A stretch of 64,000 nt of DNA. Origin: G963663315 sp963668255. Lineage in GTDB: Bacteria; Pseudomonadota; Gammaproteobacteria; Arenicellales; Poriferihabitantaceae. A program made the translations under genes and the position numbers. Location: NCBI GenBank assembly GCA_965116595.1, contig OZ220708.1, positions 372,001-436,000 on the forward strand. The letters run 5' to 3'. Shown here in pieces: positions 51,875-59,340 of this stretch (the first letter of the stretch is position 1; every line of letters begins with the position of its first letter). A model generated the notes under the pieces. The model was not told where the DNA came from. It ran no database searches and saw only the letters and a program-made list of their open reading frames with translations.

Positions 51875-52675
51875 TCAGGATTTCCCCGACCGCCGACCGC
51901 TGGCCCGGAGCGAAACCTCTCCGGAAATGATACGATGAAACACGCCGTCACCTGCAATCAACAATGCCCCGGTTTCATCCACACCGGACGCGATTCCGTT
52001 TATCACCCTTGAACCGGAAACAACCTGTACCGGTTGACCTCGATATGCGTCTGCCAGATTCCATTGGTATGAGAATCCGGCAAATCCTCTTGCAGTGAAA
52101 TCGGTCAGTACACTGGCATGATTTTTTACCAGTTCCACCACCAATTGATCGCGATCAATCTGATACCCCATTGATGTCAGATCGACCCAGGGCTGATCAA
52201 TTTTTCCTGCCACCGGATCTGATACCATAATATTCAATCCAATTCCTATGACACAATTCAGACCAGAAATTTCAACCAGGATTCCACCCGCCTTTTTGCC
52301 GCCAATCAGAATGTCATTCGGCCATTTCAATTCAACCTGTTGTACGCCAAATTCCCGCAGGCTCTCGATCACGGCAATACCCGAAACCAGGGACACCCCC
52401 TGGATGTCAGACCGGTTCAGGCGCCAACCCAATGAAAGCAGGATCGACCCGGAACTGGTATTTTGCCACGATTTCCCCCGACGCCCCCTTCCTGCGCTCT
52501 GGTTTTCGGCCAGACAAATGCAGCCATCCGGATCACTTTGCTCCAGCAACCAGTTATTCGTTGAATCCAACTCGTCGAAATAATGGATTTGTCCGCCCGA
52601 AAACCGGCCGACACCCGCCAGTGCATTGCGTATGCCGTCTATGTCGTGCCTTACAATTTTTTGACTAAACTCCAT
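51875..52675 (-). CDS. birA: Biotin-[acetyl-CoA-carboxylase] ligase
   Basis: A 266-residue biotin protein ligase that charges the biotin carrier of acetyl-CoA carboxylase. Motifs: GRGRRGKSW (biotinyl-AMP loop), KWPNDILIGGKKAGGILVE with the catalytic lysine, and a C-terminal SH3-like domain. The frame is open to 52804, overlapping ispG, but family proteins support the ATG at 52675. The N-terminal part is too short for the winged-helix repressor domain of E. coli BirA, so this is probably a non-regulatory enzyme. Divergent from ispG across 38 bases. Confidence 0.92.
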   Translation of the reverse strand: MEFSQKIVRHDIDGIRNALAGVGRFSGGQIHYFDELDSTNNWLLEQSDPDGCICLAENQSAGRGRRGKSWQNTSSGSILLSLGWRLNRSDIQGVSLVSGIAVIESLREFGVQQVELKWPNDILIGGKKAGGILVEISGLNCVIGIGLNIMVSDPVAGKIDQPWVDLTSMGYQIDRDQLVVELVKNHASVLTDFTARGFAGFSYQWNLADAYRGQPVQVVSGSRVINGIASGVDETGALLIAGDGVFHRIISGEVSLRASGRRSGKS

Positions 52676-52713
52676 CAAACGGATAGGATGCGTTGTTTTA
52701 ATCGGGGTGCAAC

Positions 52714-53841
52714 ATGATACAACGAAATCAAACCCGGGAAGTACGAATCGGACGGATAAAAATCGGCAACGGCAATCCGATCGCAGTACAGAGCATGTGC
52801 GCAACTCCGACCACGGATCTCGTAGCCACCGCCAGACAACTCCGATCTCTTGAGGCGGCCGGCGCCGATGTCATTCGCATTGCGGCCGATAACAAAAAAG
52901 ACGCCCACGCATTGATTGAATTGCGGCAAAACTGCGATGCGGTATTGAGCGTGGACTTGCAGGAAAACTATCGTCTGGCGGAAATTCTGGCCCCTCATGT
53001 TGACAAGATTCGCTATAACCCCGGCCACCTGTATCATCATGAAAGGAAAAAGCCCTGGCAGGACAAGGTGCAATACCTGGTCGATATAGCGGTCAAAAAC
53101 GATTGCGCCATCCGGGTTGGCGTCAATGCGGGTTCGGTCGACCCCGACAAGCTGGCAAAGTATGCCGATAGCGACTCTGTATCGCCGATGGTGGACAGCG
53201 CCCTGGACCACGCCGAGTGGCTTGACCGGATCGGGTTTACCCGGTATTGCGTATCGCTCAAGGATTCCGACCCCAAAAAGACCGTTGCGGCCTATCTGAA
53301 ATTCGCACAGACACGGCCGGAAATCCCGTTGCACCTGGGCGTGACCGAAGCCGGAATGCCGCCGGAAGGGATCGAAAAAACCCGCATCGCGTTTGAACAA
53401 CTGATCGGCAAGGGCATCGGCGACACGATTCGGGTTTCCCTGACCCTTGCGCATGAAGACAAACATCAGGAAATTGCTGCAGGACGCCAGATACTGCAGG
53501 ATATCGCCAACGGACGGGTTCGGACCGTGGTTTATTTCGATGAGGATAAACTCAACCTGATCAGTTGCCCCAGTTGCTCCAGGGTCGAAAATGAAAAATT
53601 CATCGACCTCGCCCAACAGGTAAAAGCCAGAACCCGATACGCGGAAGACCACGCCATCACCATTGCGGTCATGGGCTGCCGGGTCAATGGCCCCGGAGAA
53701 ACCGACGACGCAGACCTGGGACTATGGTGCGGACCCAATTACGTTAATCTGAAAAAACGCGGGGAAAAGGTCGGCGCGTTCAAGTACGACGAGATACTGG
53801 ATAAACTCGACATTGAGTTAAAGTCCCTGATCAGTCAGTAG
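52714..53841 (+). CDS. ispG: 4-hydroxy-3-methylbut-2-enyl-diphosphate synthase
   Basis: A 375-residue [4Fe-4S] enzyme of the MEP isoprenoid pathway (GcpE) that converts MEcPP to HMBPP. A TIM barrel (residues 1-265) is followed by the cluster domain with C285, C288 and C322 (SCPSCSR ... GCRVNGPGE) and the catalytic glutamate E329. The N-terminal motif VQSMCATPTTD and much of the barrel differ from the E. coli-type VQSMTNTRTTD as I recall it, suggesting a non-gammaproteobacterial lineage of the gene. In gammaproteobacteria ispG usually sits near hisS; here it stands alone between birA and ilvD. Confidence 0.93.
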   Translation: MIQRNQTREVRIGRIKIGNGNPIAVQSMCATPTTDLVATARQLRSLEAAGADVIRIAADNKKDAHALIELRQNCDAVLSVDLQENYRLAEILAPHVDKIRYNPGHLYHHERKKPWQDKVQYLVDIAVKNDCAIRVGVNAGSVDPDKLAKYADSDSVSPMVDSALDHAEWLDRIGFTRYCVSLKDSDPKKTVAAYLKFAQTRPEIPLHLGVTEAGMPPEGIEKTRIAFEQLIGKGIGDTIRVSLTLAHEDKHQEIAAGRQILQDIANGRVRTVVYFDEDKLNLISCPSCSRVENEKFIDLAQQVKARTRYAEDHAITIAVMGCRVNGPGETDDADLGLWCGPNYVNLKKRGEKVGAFKYDEILDKLDIELKSLISQ

Positions 53842-53874
53842 AGGCCCGCCCCCTTCCGTCTTTCCCGCGGAGGC

Positions 53875-53913
53875 GGGAATCCACAACCTTAAATCCCGTA
53901 CTGCAACCTCGTC
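53875..53913 (+). repeat. 39-bp direct repeat, copy 1
   Basis: Begins gggaatccacaacc and ends gcaacctcgtc; identical over 39 bases to copy 2 at 54037-54075. The identity extends well past the palindrome, indicating a recent local duplication of a palindrome with its flank rather than independent insertions. Confidence 0.9.
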
Positions 53914-54036
53914 ATTGCCGCCCCCTTCCGTCATTCCCGCGGAAGCGGGAATCCACGATTCATAATCGCAGGGCCTCTCCCTGACCGTAATCGTAGGTGC
54001 CTGTCCTCTTCCGTCTTTCCCGCGGAGGCGAAGGCG

Positions 54037-54075
54037 GGGAATCCACAACCTTAAATCCCGTACTGCAACCTCGTC
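54037..54075 (+). repeat. 39-bp direct repeat, copy 2
   Basis: Exact second copy of the 39-base segment at 53875-53913, 162 bases downstream, again following a REP-like palindrome. Confidence 0.9.
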
Positions 54076-54203
54076 TTTCCCGCATTAAACCCGCTCCGGT
54101 CGAGAGTGAATTCAAAAACCGGGAAACGGCTATCAGACAAATCCCCTGATCCGGGTAAATTTGCTAAAATCAGGGCATATTCAATTCCCCGGCACAAAAT
54201 ACC

Positions 54204-56054
54204 ATGCCTGACTACAGATCCTGGACTACAACCCGCGGTAGAACTATGGCGGGGGCCCGAGCGCTTTGGCGCGCTACGGGGATGAAAGATGATGATTTCA
54301 ATAAACCGATCATTGCGGTTTCCAATTCGTTTACCCAGTTCGTTCCCGGACACGTTCATTTGAAGGATATGGGACAACTGGTTGCCCGCGAGATTGAAGC
54401 TGCGGGAGGCGTTGCCAAGGAGTTCAACACCATCGCAGTGGATGATGGCATCGCAATGGGGCATGGCGGCATGTTGTATTCGCTGCCGTCGCGCGAAATC
54501 ATTGCCGATTCGGTCGAATACATGGTGAATGCAATAAACCATTGCGCCGACGCAATGGTCTGTATTTCGAATTGCGACAAGATCACCCCCGGTATGTTGA
54601 TGGCGGCAATGCGCCTGAACATTCCTGCGATCTTTGTGTCAGGCGGGCCGATGGAAGCAGGCAAGGTGACCTGGCGTGATCACGAAAAGGCGGTCGACCT
54701 GGTGGACGCGATGATGGTGGCGGCTGACGATAACGTCACCGACAGCGAATCGGACGAAATGGAACGGTCAGCCTGTCCGACCTGCGGTTCCTGCTCAGGC
54801 ATGTTCACCGCAAATTCGATGAATTGCCTGACGGAAGCACTCGGACTTTCCCTGCCGGGAAACGGAACGATCGTGGCAACCCACAGTGAACGGAAACGAT
54901 TGTTCCTGGAAGCGGGCCGTATCATCGTCGCCACGGCCAAACGGCATTATGAACAGGGCGACATGGAAGTCCTGCCAAGAAGCATCGCGAACTTCGAAGC
55001 GTTCGAAAATGCGATGTCGCTGGATATCGCGATGGGCGGTTCCACCAATACAGTCCTGCATCTGCTCGCCGCTGCCCAGGAAGGTAAAGTGGATTTCACG
55101 ATGAAGGACATCGATCGTCTGAGCAGGAGAGTACCCAACCTTTGCAAGGTGGCTCCAGCCAAATCCGACGTCCATGTAGAGGATGTGCATCGCGCAGGCG
55201 GTGTCGTAGCGATACTGGGTGAACTGGACCGCGCTGGCCTGATCAATCGAAGCGCCAAAACCATCCATGCCACCAACATGGAAGAAGCCATCGCGCTATG
55301 GGATATCCGCCTGACCGAAGACCAGAAACGCAAGGACTTTTTCCGCTCCGCTCCGGGAGGGATCCCCACCCAGATCGCTTTCAGCCAGAGCAAGCGTTAT
55401 AAATCCCTTGATCTCGACCGGGAAAAGGGTTGTATCCGTGGATTGAAACATGCTTTCAGTCAGGATGGCGGCCTGGCGGTGCTATACGGCAATCTCGCCG
55501 AAGACGGCTGTATCGTAAAAACAGCCGGAGTGGATGAAAGTATCCTCAGATTTTCCGGAAGAGCCAGAATTTTCGAAAGTCAGGAGTCCGCAGTTGACGG
55601 CATCCTCGGTAATCGGGTCCATCCGGGCGAAATTGTGGTCATACGATACGAAGGCCCCAAGGGCGGACCTGGAATGCAGGAAATGCTCTACCCAACCACT
55701 TATCTGAAGTCAAAGAACCTTGGCAAGGAATGTGCGCTGGTTACCGATGGTCGATTTTCCGGGGCGACTTCCGGTCTGTCGATCGGCCATGTATCACCCG
55801 AAGCGGCGGAAGGCGGACTCATCGGACTTGTCGAAGAAAACGACCTGATCGAGATCAATATTCCTGAAAGGTCGATTCATCTGGCAGTCGATGATGCCGT
55901 TCTCGAACAAAGAAGGACAGCGATGGATGCCAGGGGCAGTGATGGCTGGAAACCGGACCGCGAGCGCGCGGTCAGCAGCGCTCTGAAGGCTTATGCCGCA
56001 CTGACTACCAGTGCGTCAAAGGGGGCGGTGCGCAACGTCGACCAACTGTCGTAA
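54204..56054 (+). CDS. ilvD: Dihydroxy-acid dehydratase
   Basis: A 616-residue Fe-S dehydratase of branched-chain amino acid and pantothenate synthesis, converting dihydroxyacids to 2-oxoacids. Cluster cysteines lie in VCISNCDKITPG (C124) and CPTCGSCSGMF (about residue 198); the magnesium region VDDGIAMGHGGMLYS starts near residue 79, and the C-terminal DGRFSGATSGLSIGHVSPEA is conserved. Length matches the E. coli protein (616). It ends 11 bases before the convergent methyltransferase gene. Confidence 0.97.
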   Translation: MPDYRSWTTTRGRTMAGARALWRATGMKDDDFNKPIIAVSNSFTQFVPGHVHLKDMGQLVAREIEAAGGVAKEFNTIAVDDGIAMGHGGMLYSLPSREIIADSVEYMVNAINHCADAMVCISNCDKITPGMLMAAMRLNIPAIFVSGGPMEAGKVTWRDHEKAVDLVDAMMVAADDNVTDSESDEMERSACPTCGSCSGMFTANSMNCLTEALGLSLPGNGTIVATHSERKRLFLEAGRIIVATAKRHYEQGDMEVLPRSIANFEAFENAMSLDIAMGGSTNTVLHLLAAAQEGKVDFTMKDIDRLSRRVPNLCKVAPAKSDVHVEDVHRAGGVVAILGELDRAGLINRSAKTIHATNMEEAIALWDIRLTEDQKRKDFFRSAPGGIPTQIAFSQSKRYKSLDLDREKGCIRGLKHAFSQDGGLAVLYGNLAEDGCIVKTAGVDESILRFSGRARIFESQESAVDGILGNRVHPGEIVVIRYEGPKGGPGMQEMLYPTTYLKSKNLGKECALVTDGRFSGATSGLSIGHVSPEAAEGGLIGLVEENDLIEINIPERSIHLAVDDAVLEQRRTAMDARGSDGWKPDRERAVSSALKAYAALTTSASKGAVRNVDQLS

Positions 56055-56065
56055 ATCAACCCGGG

Positions 56066-56803
56066 CTAACCTGACACAGGCTGCGAAGACGCCAGATATC
56101 CCTGCCAGCACAGTTCGCTGAATACAATGGATACGCGATCGAATCCAGCTTCACCCAGCATCGCCAGATTTTCGCTTTCGGTACGCGGCGCCAGTACCCC
56201 TTCCAGCGCCTGCTCCTTGCAACGGATTTCCTCATCGGAGAATCCCCGGGACTTTTTGAACCGATGATACTTTTCTGTCATTTCCCGATCCAGTCGGGGG
56301 TCGGCAAACCTGATTTTCTCGAACAGTAAAAACAGGCCATCGGGCTGCAACGCCCTGAATATCCGCCTGACAATGTCCGCGCGTGTCGAAACCGGCGTAA
56401 AGTGCAGAGTGTAATAGCTCACGATCACCGACGAGGGCAGGAAATCATGGCTGACGATATCGGCAAGCTCGAATGAAACATTGGCAAACGCGTTGCATCG
56501 GATTCTGGCCCGCGCAATCATCCCGGCAACCTGGTCAATACCGACAATTGCCATCCGGCTCTGATCAGAACAAGCGGCCATTTTCGCCGTCAGCGTACCG
56601 GTTGAACAACCGAGTTCATAACATCGTCCGCTGTTTTGCATTCTGGACCGGACCAGCTTTACGACCAGGTCATGCCCCTCCCTGTATCCGGGAATTGATT
56701 TCGATATATGGGTATCGAACACTCCGGGTACGGCGTCATCGAACTGCCACGCTCCCCTGGCGACGACCAGGCCATCCCCCGCTGATGATTTTGTCCGGCT
56801 CAT
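56066..56803 (-). CDS. CmoA-family SAM-dependent methyltransferase
   Basis: A 245-residue Rossmann-fold protein similar along its whole length to carboxy-SAM synthase CmoA: WQFDDAVPGVFDTHISKSIPGY matches the CmoA start, then YELGCSTGTLT (SAM loop) and ILFEKIRF-like LLFEKIRFADPRLD. CmoA makes carboxy-SAM for CmoB-dependent wobble-uridine modification. However, the position I align with E. coli R199, which binds the carboxylate, is E197 here, so it may be a different SAM enzyme. The ATG at 56803 avoids overlap with the upstream gene; the alternative is 56845. No cmoB is nearby. Confidence 0.75.
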   Translation of the reverse strand: MSRTKSSAGDGLVVARGAWQFDDAVPGVFDTHISKSIPGYREGHDLVVKLVRSRMQNSGRCYELGCSTGTLTAKMAACSDQSRMAIVGIDQVAGMIARARIRCNAFANVSFELADIVSHDFLPSSVIVSYYTLHFTPVSTRADIVRRIFRALQPDGLFLLFEKIRFADPRLDREMTEKYHRFKKSRGFSDEEIRCKEQALEGVLAPRTESENLAMLGEAGFDRVSIVFSELCWQGYLASSQPVSG

Positions 56804-56813
56804 CCCTGGAGAT

Positions 56814-57554
56814 TCATCCGGCAACAGCGAACAAACCGTATCCACTGATCACGACAAGGGCGACCCCCATGGCCCGTTTGTAATGACCGCCGTCACCTTG
56901 CACCAACCGGGTGTGCATCCTGAGCCCGAACCAGTGGCCGATCGCCACCAGCGGCAGTAAATACAGGGCATAACGAACTTGCAGGTCCACTTCAAAATAG
57001 ACGAAAGTAGACATTTTGATCACCACCAGGATGGTCCAGAGGACGAATAATGTGACACGCAATTCGTGTATGGCCACATTCCTGGCGTAGACCGCCGATA
57101 TCAATGGCGCCCCCATCAGCGATACCCCGCTTGCGTAGCCCCCCATTACCAACAACAGATTGTCGAAGAATGTGTTCCGGCTGCGGAAAACATAGTTGCA
57201 CAGATAAGCCAGCCCATATAAAAAAGTAACGCCATAGATGATCGTCACCAGTATTTCATTCGGCAGATTGAGCAACCCGAACACGCCGACCAGCTTGGGT
57301 ATGATCAAAACCACCAGCGATTTTTTCAGGTAAGGCCAGTCTACTTCCCTGAGTCGATCATAGACTGTCACTACAGAAAAGATCAACAGATGGATGGCCA
57401 CCATCGGCAACCAGAAAAGCGGGGCATCAAGAACCAGAAGCATCAACGGCAAACCAAGCGCGGCGCCGCCAAATCCGAGGCCACTGCGAATAAACCCCGA
57501 CCAGACAAAAATCAGGCCAGCAATCAGCCACTCGATTTCACTCAGTCCCGGCAT
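56814..57554 (-). CDS. TauE/SafE (TSUP) family membrane protein
   Basis: A 246-residue inner-membrane protein with about seven to eight helices. The first TSUP repeat is GFIRSGLGFGGAALGLPLMLLV near residue 20; the second, GGYASGVSLMGAPLIS, lies near residue 150. The frame opens at 57653 inside the pabBC gene, but ATG 57554, 20 bases after that gene, fits family starts. It is only distantly similar to the TSUP protein at 8297. Probably exports an anion; the substrate is unknown. It is likely co-transcribed with pabBC. Confidence 0.8.
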   Translation of the reverse strand: MPGLSEIEWLIAGLIFVWSGFIRSGLGFGGAALGLPLMLLVLDAPLFWLPMVAIHLLIFSVVTVYDRLREVDWPYLKKSLVVLIIPKLVGVFGLLNLPNEILVTIIYGVTFLYGLAYLCNYVFRSRNTFFDNLLLVMGGYASGVSLMGAPLISAVYARNVAIHELRVTLFVLWTILVVIKMSTFVYFEVDLQVRYALYLLPLVAIGHWFGLRMHTRLVQGDGGHYKRAMGVALVVISGYGLFAVAG

Positions 57555-57573
57555 CGAAAACGGCTCAGGAAAA

Positions 57574-59340
57574 TCAATCCTGCAAGTACATCCGCCAGCA
57601 GCCGCGAGATGAATTGACCAGCCACAGCGAATCCGCATCGGCGATCTGTTCACACAAAATTACTTTCTCCGTCACTTTTCGCTCAGCCAGTAACAAGGCG
57701 CGTCCAACCCCGTTTAACAGCCCCGATGAAACCGGGGGTGTCAGAAACCCGCCATCGAGCTCAACAATGATATTGGCCCGACAGGACTCGGTGATCTCTC
57801 CCCTTTCATTGCATAACAACACATCATCACAATCCCGGTTCGCAGCCAGCGCGCTGTCGTAGTCCTCGCGACGCGTGGTCTTATGGTAGAGGAAACGGTT
57901 TTTTGAATGGACCGGGATTGAAGCCAGTCTGACTCGATACGGATCAGGCAGCGACTGGTAATCGGTATGCTGAACATGAATCCGACCACACCTGGAAACA
58001 CACAGGCGAACCCGCTGATCCGCTTCAGGAAAATCAAGCGCTGCCGACTTTAACTGATTCCTGATCTCATCCAGGTCCACCTCCCACGAAAAACAGGAAG
58101 CCGAATTGCCCAGTCTTGACAGATGGGCATCAAGATTCAAAAAACCCTCATCCCGGCTCCATCTGAAGGTTTCCAGCAGATCGAATGAAGGTTGTGAACA
58201 GGTCAGCACCGCGGCCTTGGTATGGCATTCCTGAAATTCGTCGGCGGGGTCTGAATCCCATACAATGCCGCCGCCGGCGCCAAACTCCGCGTTACTCTTC
58301 CTCTTGTCGATCAGTACGGTGCGTATTGCCACATTAAACTGGGCGCGCCTGCCCGGGGAAACAAACCCGGCAGCCCCGGTATAAATATACCTGGGAAGGT
58401 TCTCGAGCTCATTGATAATTTCCATCGCACGCAGTTTTGGGGCGCCGGTGATTGAAGCGGCAGGGAACAGGGCCTCAAATAATTCAGTCAGGCCTGCGTC
58501 GGTCAGACATCCAACCGTGGTCGACATGGCCCAGAATGTGGGGTATTTCTCCAGAGAGAAAATATCGGTGGTCTCGACCGTGCCAGTGTCGGCAATCTTG
58601 CCCATGTCGTTTCTGACCATGTCCGTAATCATAATGTTTTCAGCGCGATTCTTGCCTGATTCCTGCAATTGCCTGCTAATTTCCAGATCATCTTCATAGC
58701 CATGACCGCGTGCGGCAGTGCCTTTCATCGGTCTGGACTTAAGGACTCGTCGATCCAGGCTCAGGAACAGTTCCGGAGAGGCGGAACAAACAGCCCATTC
58801 ATCGGTATTTACGTAAACACAATAGCCCGGCTGACTTGCCAGATTCTGGGAATGAACCATCTGCACAAACAGCGACCAACTGTCGATATCGCAGTTTGCC
58901 CTGAATCGGAAGGAATAATTAACCTGGTAGGCATCCCCTTCCCGGATATAGTCTTTTATTCTGGTAAGTGATTTTCGATAGTCCTCTTCTTCCAGGGACA
59001 GTTCCCAGTTCAGTCCGTCGGCGTTATGCCTGGCTGCGACACTTTCGGGAAAGTCGATCACATCATACCCGTCATATATTCCAAACCAGATCTTTGGGAT
59101 GTCCCGGGTGCGCCTGACCGGGAAGTGACTGTCAAACGCAGGGGATGCTTCATAGCAGATAAACCCCGCCGCGAATCTCTGGTACTGTTCCACCTGATGC
59201 TCGGTTTGATCCAAAATGGCCGTAACATGCTCGACATTACCGGAGGAAATCACATCGACCGGATCGCGAAACAACAGCCATCTGTTTTTGGAAGGCTGCT
59301 GGGCAACGACACAGTTGTTTTCGCTAAAAGGGCTGGGCAT
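57574..59340 (-). CDS. pabBC: Aminodeoxychorismate synthase component I fused to aminodeoxychorismate lyase
   Basis: A 588-residue fusion. Residues about 1-370 are the chorismate-binding PabB domain (RPMKGTAARG with the PabB lysine, SITGAPKLRAMEIINELE, FGAGGGIVWDSDP). Residues about 385-588 are a class IV PLP aminotransferase-fold PabC domain (YHKTTRREDYDSA carries the PLP lysine; ERGEITESCRANIIVE). Together with a PabA glutaminase encoded elsewhere it makes para-aminobenzoate for folate. The ATG at 59340 overlaps the dnaE end by 17 bases; the longer frame to 59481 runs into dnaE and is less likely. Confidence 0.92.
   Translation of the reverse strand: MPSPFSENNCVVAQQPSKNRWLLFRDPVDVISSGNVEHVTAILDQTEHQVEQYQRFAAGFICYEASPAFDSHFPVRRTRDIPKIWFGIYDGYDVIDFPESVAARHNADGLNWELSLEEEDYRKSLTRIKDYIREGDAYQVNYSFRFRANCDIDSWSLFVQMVHSQNLASQPGYCVYVNTDEWAVCSASPELFLSLDRRVLKSRPMKGTAARGHGYEDDLEISRQLQESGKNRAENIMITDMVRNDMGKIADTGTVETTDIFSLEKYPTFWAMSTTVGCLTDAGLTELFEALFPAASITGAPKLRAMEIINELENLPRYIYTGAAGFVSPGRRAQFNVAIRTVLIDKRKSNAEFGAGGGIVWDSDPADEFQECHTKAAVLTCSQPSFDLLETFRWSRDEGFLNLDAHLSRLGNSASCFSWEVDLDEIRNQLKSAALDFPEADQRVRLCVSRCGRIHVQHTDYQSLPDPYRVRLASIPVHSKNRFLYHKTTRREDYDSALAANRDCDDVLLCNERGEITESCRANIIVELDGGFLTPPVSSGLLNGVGRALLLAERKVTEKVILCEQIADADSLWLVNSSRGCWRMYLQD

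Larger units (their letters stand above)
53847..54083. repeat. REP-like palindromic repeat array between ispG and ilvD
   Basis: This 360-base gap (53842-54203) has no gene. It holds three copies of a palindrome of the form CCGTC(A/T)TTCCCGCGGA(A/G)GCGGGAATCCAC, with cores at about 53862-53879, 53933-53952 and 54016-54041; the third has a 7-8 base insertion. A fourth truncated start lies near 54071-54083. Each core folds into a TTCCCGC/GCGGGAA hairpin, so the array may act as a transcription barrier after ispG or as an mRNA stabiliser. Similar palindromes are common mobile REP-type elements in proteobacteria. Confidence 0.75.

Noticed and set aside
52675..53652. 325-codon minus-strand open frame
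   Set aside because: It is the antisense shadow of ispG.
53847..54083. CRISPR array
   Set aside because: Only three palindromes with unequal spacing and unequal repeat length; spacers partly duplicate each other and no cas genes are present.
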